This document shows, one piece after another, positions 33,756-42,866 of a stretch of 64,000 nt of DNA. How positions within the stretch are numbered: the first letter of the stretch is position 1; the number at the start of each line of letters is the position of its first letter. The stretch covers positions 116,909 through 180,908 of the forward strand of contig NZ_FMWU01000015.1 in assembly GCF_900103195.1 (NCBI RefSeq), read 5' to 3'. The notes beneath the pieces were generated by a model, which was given only the letters and a program-made list of their open reading frames with translations, made no database searches and was not told the DNA's origin. This DNA comes from Methylobacterium sp. UNC378MF. Its GTDB lineage: Bacteria; Pseudomonadota; Alphaproteobacteria; Rhizobiales; Beijerinckiaceae. A program made the translations under genes and the position numbers.

Positions 33756-34915
33756 TGCGCCGCGTGGCGATCCCGGAGCGGCCCGACTGGCGGCTCCACG
33801 CCGCGCGGGCCGGCTTCACCTTCCACACGTTCGACGGCGCTCGCTACTGGGACGAGAGCGCCTATTACGCCTTCAGCCTCGCGGAGATCGAGGACGCCAT
33901 CGAGGCGCCGAGCGCCGCGCTGCACGATCTCTGCCTTGCCTTCGTGGACCGGGCAGTCCGGGATGAGGCGATTCTCGCCTCGCTGCGGATTCCCGAGCAT
34001 GCCTGGGACGCGATCCGGGCGAGCTGGGAACGGCGCGATCCCAGCCTGTATGGGCGCTTCGACTTCAGCTACGCGGAGGAAGGGCCGGCCAAGCTCCTCG
34101 AGTACAATGCCGATACGCCGACCGCCCTCTACGAGAGCGCGGTCTTCCAGTGGCTGTGGCTGGAGGACGGGCTGGCGCGGGGACGCCTCCCCGTCGGCGC
34201 CGACCAGTTCAACACCCTGCACGAGGCGCTGGTCGCGCGCTTCGCCGCGGTGGCGCCGCCGGAGGGTGTCGCCTTCGCGGGCTTCCCCGACGCGCCGGAG
34301 GATCGCGGCACGCTGGCCTATCTTCAGGATTGCGCGCTCCAGGCCGGCCGCGCCGCCCCCTTCCTGTCGGTCGAGGCGATCGGGCTCGCGGAGGACGGGC
34401 GCTTCGTGGACGAGGCCGGAGCCCCGATCGGCTGCCTGTTCAAGCTTTATCCATGGGAATGGATGTTCGCCGACCGGTTCGGCCGCGCGGTCGGCACGGC
34501 GACGACCCGCTTCCTGGAGCCGCCGTGGAAGGCGGTGCTCTCCAACAAGGGGCTGCTGGCGCATCTCTGGGGAATGGAGCCCGGCCATCCCAACCTGCTG
34601 CCAACCTTCTTCGAGGAGGACCCCGCCAAGGCCGCGCTGGGCCGGAGCTTCGTCAGGAAACCCCTCTACGGGCGCGAGGGCGCCAACGTGCTGATCGTGC
34701 GCGACGGCGCCGTCGCGGCACATGGCGCGGGTCCCTACGGCGGCGAAGGCTACGTGCGGCAGGCCCTGGCCGAATTGCCCAATTTCGCCGGCGGGCGCGC
34801 GCTGATCGGCAGCTGGATGGTCGGGGACCGACCCGCCGGCCTGTGCCTGCGCGAATCGGACGGCCTCATCACGACCGACCGGGCCCGCTTCGTACCGCAC
34901 CTCATCGACCCGTGA
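33755..34915 (+). CDS. Glutathionylspermidine-synthase-like ATP-grasp ligase (YgiC/YjfC type)
   Basis: 386 residues with the preATP-grasp/ATP-grasp core: GRFDFSYAEEGPAKLLEYNADTPTALYESAVFQW, LFKLYPWEWMFADRFG, AVLSNKGLLAHLWGMEPGHPNLLPTFFE, SFVRKPLYGREGANVLIV, YGGEGYVRQALAELPNF and GLCLRESDGLITTDRARFVPHLI. It keeps the ligase domain but lacks the amidase half of bifunctional E. coli Gss. ATP-dependent peptide-amine ligation is the family reaction; the actual acceptor is unknown. Overlaps the DUF1190 stop by 1 nt and converges with the HD gene, overlapping it by 14 bp. Confidence 0.9.
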   Translation: MRRVAIPERPDWRLHAARAGFTFHTFDGARYWDESAYYAFSLAEIEDAIEAPSAALHDLCLAFVDRAVRDEAILASLRIPEHAWDAIRASWERRDPSLYGRFDFSYAEEGPAKLLEYNADTPTALYESAVFQWLWLEDGLARGRLPVGADQFNTLHEALVARFAAVAPPEGVAFAGFPDAPEDRGTLAYLQDCALQAGRAAPFLSVEAIGLAEDGRFVDEAGAPIGCLFKLYPWEWMFADRFGRAVGTATTRFLEPPWKAVLSNKGLLAHLWGMEPGHPNLLPTFFEEDPAKAALGRSFVRKPLYGREGANVLIVRDGAVAAHGAGPYGGEGYVRQALAELPNFAGGRALIGSWMVGDRPAGLCLRESDGLITTDRARFVPHLIDP

Positions 34916-35540
34916 CCGGATCGCGGGCCTGGGCCGCTGCGCGTCTTCGGTCCAGCGTCGCCAACTCGCGCCGCATGTTCGACCGCGCCGGCCCCTCCAG
35001 CTCTGCCCGGGCCTGGTCCGTAAGGAACAGCGGCCGGCCGGATTCGAGGGGCCCGCGCAGGAAGGCCGTGCGCCCCTGTCGGTAGGCCGCCTCGCCGACG
35101 GCCGGGATGAACTCCCGTGCCACGCCCGCAGCGTAGTCGTCATAGGCGGCTTGCGCCGCCCCCAGGATCGCCATGTCCATGTCGAGGAAGACGGCGACGT
35201 CCGCGGCGAGCGCGGCCGGGAGACCGTCGGGGACGGCATGCCGCTCGGTCGCCCGGATCATCGTCTCGGCCGCCGCCAGCGTGGCCGCCGGGACCAGGCC
35301 GTCCATGAGCGTCCGCAGGAGCACGGCGCTGCGGCGCTCGTTGTCGGAGGCGCCCGGCCGGTAGACGGCGTCGTGGAACCAGATCGCCAGTTCTACGGCG
35401 TCGGGACTCCGGACAGTCGCGCGGCGGGCGCGGAACGCCTCTAGCAGCGCGTCGACATGCGCCTGGGCGTGATAGACGCGCTGCGGCTCGGCCAGCCGGG
35501 CACGCAGATCGGCCAGGATGCGGGGATGGCGGTCGAGCAT
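34902..35540 (-). CDS. HD-superfamily metal-dependent phosphohydrolase
   Basis: 212 residues from the ATG at 35540, of the COG4339 type. Metal-binding residues appear in RVYHAQAHVDALLEAF, ELAIWFHDAVYRPGASDNERRSA (HD motif and following Asn/Glu) and RATERHAVPD, then FLDMDMAILGAAQAAYDDYAAGVAREF. Substrate unknown. Its C-terminus overlaps the 3' end of the convergent ligase gene by 14 bp. Upstream is a 507-bp gap shared with the DUF3829 gene. Confidence 0.85.
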   Translation of the reverse strand: MLDRHPRILADLRARLAEPQRVYHAQAHVDALLEAFRARRATVRSPDAVELAIWFHDAVYRPGASDNERRSAVLLRTLMDGLVPAATLAAAETMIRATERHAVPDGLPAALAADVAVFLDMDMAILGAAQAAYDDYAAGVAREFIPAVGEAAYRQGRTAFLRGPLESGRPLFLTDQARAELEGPARSNMRRELATLDRRRAAAQARDPVTGR

Positions 35541-36047
35541 CGTCCAATCCTCTATCTGATCCGCGTCCGCGGGCCGGGACGGGGTCGCGCCGGTCCCGGG
35601 CTCGTCGACGCCCCGTCCAAACGAAGGGGTATGTCGGGCAGCCTCCGGCCGTCGATGCTCCTGGTGTGAGGTCAGGCTGCCGGCGGTGCCTCTCTGCCGG
35701 GCCGACGCGCAATCATGCCCGGCGCCCGCCGACCACGGATCGGCCGGATGGGGCAGGATCCGGGACCGCTGCGACGTCCGGCCCCTGAGATTCCGCCCCG
35801 GCGGAAATCCTGACGTCCGAATGGACGGCCCGGCTCGATCAGAAATGCGCGTCCGACGGCCGATTCTGTCGGGTCTGGCGAGACCAGCATCTTCGTATAA
35901 ATGATCAAGCATGTGACTTTTGATTTTCCGCAATGAAGCGCCCTTGTTGGTCTTCGGGTCTATACTGCCCGAATGACACGGGTTTTCGCATCTGGTCTTC
36001 ATGCCGGACGCCGGCTACATGGGCCGAACGAATCTGGAGGATCCCCT
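35541..36047. promoter_or_regulatory. Intergenic region with divergent promoters
   Basis: No gene seen. The distal part (35890-36000) is noticeably A/T-rich with TATAAAT at about 35896 and CTATACT at about 35960, candidate promoter elements for the DUF3829 gene; no full -35/-10 pair with good spacing was found. The proximal part contains nothing recognisable. Confidence 0.3.
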
Positions 36048-37013
36048 GTGCCCATGAGAACGAGGACCCTGACAGCGGCCACTTGCCGGGTCGTGACGAT
36101 GCTGCTCGCCGCCTCCCCTGCCCTCGCGCAGGCACCCGCGCCTGCCCCCGCCCCGGCGGGGCAGACGGCCAAGCCCGATGTCGACCCCGCGCAGGAGAGG
36201 ATCCGCAAGCTCAACGCCTATGTCGGGCTCCTCAACCGGACCTTGCGGGCGCAGGAATCGCTCAGCCGCTATCAGAGCTGGGTCAACATGAAGACCGGTC
36301 CGACCGGCCGCGAGCGGACCATCTACGGCCTCTACGGGCTCTACGATGTGCGCGGCGAGATCGCGAAGGCGGAGGCCGCGATGGCGCAGCCGCCCGCGAT
36401 GCCGGAACTCGACGGCGCCATGAAGAACTACATCGCCACCTACCAGGCGCTCGCCCCGACGATCACCGAGGCGGAGGGCTATTACGAGCGGCAGGATTAT
36501 CGCGCGGACAAGATGGAGCAGGGCAAAGCGCTCCACGCCAAGCTCGCCGTCGCGGGGCCGGCCTTCCTGGCCGCGCGCGCCAAGGTCGACGCCGTGTTCC
36601 GCGTCGAGAAGGAGAAGAGCGACGCCCTCGAACTCGCCGCCATCGAGGCGCGGGAGGGCCGCAAGGCCCGCTGGCACGTCGCGAACGTGATGACCGAGGC
36701 GCGCAAGGTCATGGACCTGCTGCCCACCGACGCCAAGCCGGTCGTCGACATGGCCGCCTTCGAGGCCGCACTCGGGCGCTACGCGGTCGCCGTCAAGGAC
36801 ATGGACGGGTACAGCGCCGCCAATCCGAACTCCTTCCACGTGTTTGAGAGCCGGCCGCGCTCGCTCCTGGGTAAGCTGCGCGAATTCGACGCCAAGCTCG
36901 CCAGGGCCAAAGGCGACGCCCGCCGCGGCGCCGGGCGCGACGTGACCTGGATCGTCAACGACTACAACACGATGGTCTCGACTGCACAGACGGCCACGAC
37001 CTTCTCGCGGTGA
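36048..37013 (+). CDS. DUF3829 (YiiG-like) periplasmic protein
   Basis: 321 residues. The start is decided by a strong GGAGG at 36036-36040: it lies 7 nt before GTG 36048 and 13 nt before ATG 36054, so GTG (MPMRTRTLTAATCRVV...) is preferred. A signal peptide ends near ALA-QAPAP; the Cys is too early for a lipobox. The mature domain is helical and Lys/Ala-rich: DPAQERIRKLNAYVGLLNRTLRAQESLSRYQSW, EGYYERQDYRADKMEQGKALHAKL, and the conserved end FNAKL-like LREFDAKLARAK...VNDYNTMV, as in DUF3829. Function unknown; probably a periplasmic structural or stress protein. Confidence 0.82.
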   Translation: MPMRTRTLTAATCRVVTMLLAASPALAQAPAPAPAPAGQTAKPDVDPAQERIRKLNAYVGLLNRTLRAQESLSRYQSWVNMKTGPTGRERTIYGLYGLYDVRGEIAKAEAAMAQPPAMPELDGAMKNYIATYQALAPTITEAEGYYERQDYRADKMEQGKALHAKLAVAGPAFLAARAKVDAVFRVEKEKSDALELAAIEAREGRKARWHVANVMTEARKVMDLLPTDAKPVVDMAAFEAALGRYAVAVKDMDGYSAANPNSFHVFESRPRSLLGKLREFDAKLARAKGDARRGAGRDVTWIVNDYNTMVSTAQTATTFSR

Positions 37014-37325
37014 GCGGGGCGCGTCGCGTAGGCGGGGCGCCGGCCCAAAGCGGACTTCAAGGCGGTCTTCAAGGCAGTCTTGCACCGGGCCGGTGCCCGG
37101 CGCGCCCGTCAGCGCGGTCCGCGGCTCGATCCCGTCAGGCGCAGCGCGTTCGCGGCCGTGGTGACGGCCACCTGCCATCGCGCCCGTTCACCCGCGGGGT
37201 AGCGGATGCGCCGGGCGACGAAGGTGCCGCCGCGGTCGATTGCGTTGAAGCGACCGTTCGGTCTATCCGCTGCGCGGGACGGCCGGCGGCCCCGGGCGCC
37301 GGCTCGATCTGCGAGGAGCGCGCCC

Positions 37326-37904
37326 ATGTCAGCCGAAGACGCCCCGATCGGCCGCTTCCCGGTCCCCCGCCTGGAGGCGCTGCCGGCAGACATCCGCGCG
37401 CGGATCGAGGCGGTCCAAGAGAAGTCCGGCTTCATCCCGAACGTGTTCCTGGTCCTCGCCCATCGTCCGGAGGAATTCCGGGCCTTCTTCGCCTATCACG
37501 ACGCCCTCATGGACAAGCCGGGCAACCTGACCAAGGCCGAGCGCGAGATGATCGTCGTGGCGACATCGGCCATGAATCAGTGCCAGTACTGCGTGATCGC
37601 CCATGGTGCGATCCTCCGGATCCGCGCCAAGGACCCGCTGATCGCCGATCAGGTTGCGATCAACTACCGCAAGGCCGACATCACCGATCGGCAGAAGGCG
37701 ATGCTCGATTTCGCCATGCTGGTCAGCCAGTCCGCGCATCAGGTCGGCGAGGCCGCGTTCGCGGCGCTGAGGGCTCACGGCTTCGACGACGCGGATGCCT
37801 GGGATATCGCCGCCATCGCGGCCTTCTTCGGCCTGTCGAACCGGCTGGCCAACGTGACCAACCTGCGGCCCAACCCCGAATTCTACACGCTCGGGCGCGG
37901 CTGA
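37326..37904 (+). CDS. AhpD-like peroxidase-related protein (carboxymuconolactone decarboxylase fold)
   Basis: 192 residues from ATG 37326, with GAGGAG as ribosome site. Catalytic core NQCQYCVIAHG (Cys-x-x-Cys-x-x-x-His) in the helical AhpD fold, preceded by FIPNVFLVLAHRPEEFRAFFAYHDALM and followed by FAMLVSQSAHQVGEAAF and AAFFGLSNRLANVTNLRPNPEFY, which matches the uncharacterised peroxidase-related family (TIGR01926 type). Likely an alkyl-hydroperoxide-reducing or thiol-redox protein in the cytoplasm. Solitary. The 310 bp before it show no other gene. Confidence 0.9.
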   Translation: MSAEDAPIGRFPVPRLEALPADIRARIEAVQEKSGFIPNVFLVLAHRPEEFRAFFAYHDALMDKPGNLTKAEREMIVVATSAMNQCQYCVIAHGAILRIRAKDPLIADQVAINYRKADITDRQKAMLDFAMLVSQSAHQVGEAAFAALRAHGFDDADAWDIAAIAAFFGLSNRLANVTNLRPNPEFYTLGRG

Positions 37905-38194
37905 CCGTGCGGCCGGCCCGCCCGTGCTGTGTATGGTCCCGGGTCGCCGGGACGCTGCCACAGGATCCCTCGCGGGGTCCGGCGAGATCCGGCATCCGGT
38001 GCGCGCCGACCGTGTGACCTGGCGTCGCGCGTGCGAGGCGGATCGGGGGCCGTCCGCCTTCGCCGCCCAGGGGCACTCCGCCAAAGAGACCGGAATCCCG
38101 CGCGAACCGGTTCTTTAAACCTATAGGAACCGCCCGGATCGGCTGCTAACACGCGTTAACTTTGCAGCCGACCCGATGAGGAGGCGAACCCGGC

Positions 38195-40450
38195 TTGAAC
38201 CTTCGAAGTGGCGCAGCCCAGCGTCTCGACCTGACCGCCTGCGACCGCGAGCCCATCCACATCGTCGGCAGCGTCCAGCCGCACGGATTCCTGCTCAGCC
38301 TTGATGTCCGGTCCCTCGCCATCGTCCAGGCGAGCGCCAATGCCCCCGCGGCGGCGGTGGTCGGGACCGACCTCGACGCGGCTCTGCCCGAGGTCGCGGC
38401 CGTCGTCCGGCGCCACCTCGCGGCGGCGGAGCCCCAGGATGGCGCCCTCTATCTCCGCACCGTGACGCTGGAGACCAATGGCGGCCGCCAAGCCTACGAG
38501 GTGGCGGCCCATCGGGTCGACGACCTCGTGGTGCTGGAACTGGAGGAGATCGACACGGACGCGGCCGAGATCGGCGTCGACGTGCTCACGCCGCGCCTGC
38601 GGGCCTTCGTCGAGCGCCTGCAGACCGCCCTCACCGTCGAGGACCTTTGCCAGTTCGTCGCCGACGACATCCGCCAGATCACCGGCCTCGACCGCGCCCT
38701 CGTCTACCGGTTCGACCGCGACTGGCACGGCACGGTGCTGGCCGAAGCCAGCAACGGCGTGCTGCCCTCCTACCTCGACCTGCGCTTCCCCGCCTCCGAC
38801 ATCCCCGTCCAGGCGCGCGAGCTCTACCGCCGGAACCGGCTGCGCATCATCCCCGATGCCGGCTACGTCCCAGTGCCGATCCGGCCGGCCACCACGCCCT
38901 CCGGCATGCCGCTGGATCTCAGCCAGTCGGTGCTGCGCTCGGTCTCGCCGGTCCATGTCGAGTACATGCGCAACATGGGTACGATGGCCTCCATGTCGGT
39001 GTCGATCCTCGTGGACGGCGCGCTCTGGGGCCTGATCTCCTGCCACAACCGCGTGCCCAAGCGCGTGCCCCTCCAGGCGCGCAACGCCTGCGACGTGCTC
39101 ACCCAGATCTTCGCCCTGCAGCTCTCGGCCCGCGAGCGCGGTGCGCAGTCCGAGACGCGTCTGGCGCTCGGCGCCGTGCAGGCGCGCCTTCTCGGATTCA
39201 TGGCCGAGGAGGACAGCTTCGTCGACGGCCTGCTCAACCATCCCGACGACGTCCTGGCCCTGGTGGACGCCACCGGCGCCGCGGTGGTGACGGCGGATCG
39301 CTGCCGGCTGCTCGGAGCGACGCCGTCCGAGCGTGAGGTCCGCGCCCTGTACCGGTGGCTGTCGGAGCGCGACGACGCCGAGGAGGTCTTCATCTCCGAG
39401 GCCCTGTCGGAGGCGTTTCCAGCGGCCGCTGACTTCGCCGACCGGGCGAGCGGTCTCCTCGCGATCTCGGTCTCGAAGAAATACGCGAGCTACATCCTCT
39501 GGTTCAGGCCCGAGGTGGTGCGGACGGTGAAGTGGGGCGGCAATCCCGTGAAGGCCGTCCAGCCCGACCCGGACGGCGGCGCAGACCGGCTGCACCCGCG
39601 CAAGTCGTTCGAGATCTGGAAGGAGACCGTGAAGAGCCGCTCCCTGCCCTGGTCAGTCCCGGAGGTGGAGGCCGCCAAGGATCTGCGCGCCTCGGTGCTC
39701 GGCATCGTGCTGCGGCGGGCCGAGGAACTGGCCGCCATGAGCGAGGAGCTGCAGCGTTCGAACAAGGAGCTGGAGGCGTTCTCCTATTCCGTCAGCCACG
39801 ATCTGCGCGCTCCCTTCCGCCACATCGTCGGCTACGCGAACCTGCTGAAGACCCGCGAGGGCGCTCAGCTCTCCGACAAGGGTCGGCACTACGTGGAGAC
39901 CATCATCGAGGCGGCTTTCTCGGCCGGAACCCTGGTCGACAGCCTCCTGAGCTTCTCGCAGATGGGCCGGCATGCCCTGAACAAGGTCTGGGGCGACATG
40001 AATGCCCTGGTCGAGGAGGTCCGCCGGAAGGTCCTGCGCGACGTCACCCCCGATCGGACCATCCGCTGGGAGATCGCACCGCTCGGCCGCGCCTATGCCG
40101 ACCCGGTCATGCTGCGGCTCGTCATCGAGAATCTGCTGTCGAACGCGGTGAAATACACCCGTGGCACCTCGGAGGCGGTGATCGCGATGGGCAGCCTCCC
40201 GCCCCGGGAGGGCGAGGCGGTCTACTTCGTGCGCGACAACGGCGCCGGCTTCGACATGGCCTATGTCGACAAGCTGTTCGGCGTCTTCCAGCGGCTGCAC
40301 CGGGTCGAGGAGTTCGAGGGCACGGGCATCGGCCTCGCCAATGTCCGCCGCATCGTCGAGCGCCACGGCGGCCGGACCTGGGCCGAGGGCAAGCTCGGTG
40401 AGGGCGCCACCTTCTACTTCACCCTGCCCATCCGGGAGGAGGCGCACTGA
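38195..40450 (+). CDS. Bacteriophytochrome histidine kinase
   Basis: Red/far-red photoreceptor kinase binding biliverdin. 751 residues from a TTG with GAGGAGG 10 nt upstream. PAS domain with the bilin-binding Cys16 in ACDREPIHIVGSVQPHG; GAF with LDLRFPASDIPVQARELYRR (PASDIP near 200) and the chromophore His in SVSPVHVEYMRNMG (about 254); PHY with the tongue motif HPRKSFEIWKE (about 466); HisKA with phospho-acceptor His about 535 in SYSVSHDLRAPFRHIVGY; HATPase with LSNAVKYTRGTS and FEGTGIGLANVRRI. All key residues are present, so it should be photoactive. A CheY-like regulator gene follows 15 nt later. Confidence 0.95.
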   Translation: MNLRSGAAQRLDLTACDREPIHIVGSVQPHGFLLSLDVRSLAIVQASANAPAAAVVGTDLDAALPEVAAVVRRHLAAAEPQDGALYLRTVTLETNGGRQAYEVAAHRVDDLVVLELEEIDTDAAEIGVDVLTPRLRAFVERLQTALTVEDLCQFVADDIRQITGLDRALVYRFDRDWHGTVLAEASNGVLPSYLDLRFPASDIPVQARELYRRNRLRIIPDAGYVPVPIRPATTPSGMPLDLSQSVLRSVSPVHVEYMRNMGTMASMSVSILVDGALWGLISCHNRVPKRVPLQARNACDVLTQIFALQLSARERGAQSETRLALGAVQARLLGFMAEEDSFVDGLLNHPDDVLALVDATGAAVVTADRCRLLGATPSEREVRALYRWLSERDDAEEVFISEALSEAFPAAADFADRASGLLAISVSKKYASYILWFRPEVVRTVKWGGNPVKAVQPDPDGGADRLHPRKSFEIWKETVKSRSLPWSVPEVEAAKDLRASVLGIVLRRAEELAAMSEELQRSNKELEAFSYSVSHDLRAPFRHIVGYANLLKTREGAQLSDKGRHYVETIIEAAFSAGTLVDSLLSFSQMGRHALNKVWGDMNALVEEVRRKVLRDVTPDRTIRWEIAPLGRAYADPVMLRLVIENLLSNAVKYTRGTSEAVIAMGSLPPREGEAVYFVRDNGAGFDMAYVDKLFGVFQRLHRVEEFEGTGIGLANVRRIVERHGGRTWAEGKLGEGATFYFTLPIREEAH

Positions 40451-40465
40451 CATGACGGAACCGAC

Positions 40466-40927
40466 ATGGCAGGCCTGAAGCCGATCCTCCTCGTCGAGGA
40501 TAACCCGAACGACATCGAGCTGACGCTCGCGGCGCTGGAATCGAGCCAGCTCGCCAACGAGATCGTCATCTGCCGCGACGGGGCCGAGGCCCTCGACTTC
40601 ATCTATCGGAGGGGCGCGCACGAGAAGCGGCAGGCCCAGGATCCCGCGGTGGTGCTGCTCGACCTGAAGCTCCCGAAGGTCGACGGCCTGGAGGTCCTCG
40701 CCAAGATTAAGGGTGACCCGGTCACCCGCACGATTCCCGTTGTCATGCTGACCTCCTCCCGCGAGGAGACCGACCTCGTGCGATCCTACGACCTCGGGGT
40801 GAACGCCTTCGTGGTGAAGCCGGTCGCCTTCGAGGAATTCTTCGCGGCGATCAAGGAGATCGGCGTGTTCTGGGCCCTCCTCAACGAGCCGCCGCCATAC
40901 CGGGGAGGCTGGCCATCGAACGCGTGA
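40466..40927 (+). CDS. CheY-like response regulator (phytochrome partner)
   Basis: 153-residue single-domain receiver: LLVEDNPNDIELTLAALE acidic pair, phospho-acceptor Asp66 in VVLLDLKLPKVDGLEVL, MLTSSREE (Thr/Ser) and VVKPVAFEEFF (Lys). This is the Rcp1-like type that is commonly encoded beside bacteriophytochromes and lacks an output domain. Its stop overlaps the next gene's GTG by 4 nt, so the phytochrome, this regulator and the hybrid kinase are probably one operon. Confidence 0.93.
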   Translation: MAGLKPILLVEDNPNDIELTLAALESSQLANEIVICRDGAEALDFIYRRGAHEKRQAQDPAVVLLDLKLPKVDGLEVLAKIKGDPVTRTIPVVMLTSSREETDLVRSYDLGVNAFVVKPVAFEEFFAAIKEIGVFWALLNEPPPYRGGWPSNA

Positions 40928-42651
40928 TCGGACATTCCGCGGGCCCGCTGCGCATCCTCCACCTGGAGGACAGCGACCTCGACGCCGAGCTGATCGAGGC
41001 CGAGCTGGAGTCGCTCGGGCATCCGATCGCCATCGAGCGGGTGATGACCCGCGACGCCTTCGCCCGCGCGGCGGTCGCCGGCCGGTACGACCTGATCCTG
41101 GCGGATTACGTCCTGCCGACCTTCGACGGGGTGAGCGCCCTCGGGATCGCCCGGACGCAATGCCCGGACACCCCGTTCATCTTCTGCTCGGGAACGCTCG
41201 GCGAGGATGTGGCCGTCGAGGCCCTCAAGAACGGCGCCACCGACTACGTCGTCAAGCAGCGCCTCGACCGGATGCCGCGCACGATCGTCCGGGCGCTGGC
41301 CGAGGCGCGGTCGCGCGCCGACAAGCGCGACGCCGAGGCCGCCCTGCAGGCGCTCAACGAGACCCTGGAGGCGCGCATCGCCGAGCGGACCCGGGAACTC
41401 GCGGAGGCGAACGATGCCCTCCAGGCCCAGATCGTCGAGCGGGAGCGGGCGGAGGATGCGCTGCGGCTCGCCCAGCGCCTGGACGCGGTCGGGCAGCTCA
41501 CGAGCGGCGTCGCGCACGATTTCAACAACCTGCTCACGGTGATCGCCGGCAATATCGAGTTCCTGGAGCGCGCCGTCTCCGACACCCGCTCGAAGCGTCG
41601 CCTTGCGATGATGCGCGGGGCCACCGAGCGCGGCGCCCGGCTCACGGCGCAGCTCCTCGCCTTCTCGCGCCGCCAGCGCCTGGAGCCGAAGCCGATCAGC
41701 CTCAACCAGACGGTCGCCTCGATGCGGGACCTGCTGCAGAGTTCGATCGGCGGTGCGGTCCGCATCGAGACGACCCTGCAGGCCGACCTGTGGGCCGCCC
41801 TGGTCGACGCCACCCAGATCGAGCTCGTGATCCTCAACCTCGCCATCAACGCCCGCGACGCGATGGCGGTCGGCGGCCGGCTCGCCATCGAGACCGCCAA
41901 TGTCACCGTCACCGGGGCGCCGACGCGGCCCGAGCAGCCGGCGCCCGGCGCCTACGTCATGGTGGCGGTGAGCGATACCGGCACCGGGATGACGCCGGAC
42001 GTGCTGGCCCGGGTGTTCGAGCCGTTCTTCACCACCAAGGAGGTCGGCAAGGGATCAGGTCTCGGGCTCGCCCAGGTCTACGGCTTCGTCAAGCAATCCG
42101 GCGGCGGCATCCGCATCGACACGGTCGCCGGCGAGGGCACCTCGATCAAGGTCTATCTCCCCCGGGCCGCGGAGGCGGAGGGACATGTGCCCCGCATGCC
42201 TGTCCCGTCCGAGACCACGCGGACGCATCCGCCCGGCGGCGGGCCCCGGCTCCTGGTGGTCGATGACGACGCCGAGGTGCGCGAGGTGACGACGACCCGC
42301 CTGATCGAGGCCGGCTACGCGGTGCGCGAGGCCGCCTCCGGCCTCCAGGCGCTGGCCGCCCTCGAAGCGGATCCGGGCGTCGACCTCGTCGTGATGGACT
42401 TCGCCATGCCCGGCATGAACGGGGCCGAGACGGCTCTGGAGGTCCGGAAGCGCTGGCCGGCGCTGCCGGTTCTGTTCGTCACCGGCTTCGCCGACACCAC
42501 GGCCCTGACCAAGGCCGGCGCCGTCGGCATCGACGGGATCGTACTGAAGCCGTTCCGGGTCGGCGAACTCGAGGGCAAGGTGGCCGCCGCCCTGGCGTCC
42601 CGCCCAACGGCGCAGCTCCGCCTGATCTCGGGCCGCGACAGGAGCGCCTGA
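40924..42651 (+). CDS. Hybrid histidine kinase with receivers at both ends
   Basis: 575 residues: REC1 (about 8-125, acceptor Asp about 61 in LILADYVLPTFDG), a coiled coil (about 135-185, LNETLEARIAERTRELAEAN), HisKA with His about 198 in LTSGVAHDFNNLLTV, HATPase (about 300-420; LAINARDAM, VSDTGTGM, GSGLGLAQVYGFVKQSGG) and REC2 (about 440-555, Asp about 491 in LVVMDFAMPGMNGAE). It has no sensory domain; input comes through REC1, plausibly from the phytochrome kinase encoded upstream. The GTG overlaps the regulator's stop. Confidence 0.92.
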   Translation: MIGHSAGPLRILHLEDSDLDAELIEAELESLGHPIAIERVMTRDAFARAAVAGRYDLILADYVLPTFDGVSALGIARTQCPDTPFIFCSGTLGEDVAVEALKNGATDYVVKQRLDRMPRTIVRALAEARSRADKRDAEAALQALNETLEARIAERTRELAEANDALQAQIVERERAEDALRLAQRLDAVGQLTSGVAHDFNNLLTVIAGNIEFLERAVSDTRSKRRLAMMRGATERGARLTAQLLAFSRRQRLEPKPISLNQTVASMRDLLQSSIGGAVRIETTLQADLWAALVDATQIELVILNLAINARDAMAVGGRLAIETANVTVTGAPTRPEQPAPGAYVMVAVSDTGTGMTPDVLARVFEPFFTTKEVGKGSGLGLAQVYGFVKQSGGGIRIDTVAGEGTSIKVYLPRAAEAEGHVPRMPVPSETTRTHPPGGGPRLLVVDDDAEVREVTTTRLIEAGYAVREAASGLQALAALEADPGVDLVVMDFAMPGMNGAETALEVRKRWPALPVLFVTGFADTTALTKAGAVGIDGIVLKPFRVGELEGKVAAALASRPTAQLRLISGRDRSA

Positions 42652-42866
42652 GGCGTCTTCAGGGCGTCCTCCACACGGGTCGCGGCCATCGGAGGGCCTG
42701 ACCTGATCGAGGCGGTTGCACCGGCCCGCGCGCTGGGGCACCGATGGGTCTGCGGGCACCGTACGGCCACTCCGCGCCGGTGCGAGGCCGCCCTGTCAGC
42801 CGGCCCTGCGACCGGAACGGTGGCGTCAGGCCGAGCGATGCCCATCGTGGAGCCTGTCCCTGTCCC

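Noticed and set aside
38147..38161. CTAA-N6-TTAAC upstream of the bacteriophytochrome gene
   Set aside because: Resembles a CtrA box but has six rather than seven spacer bases and a mismatch, so it was not called.
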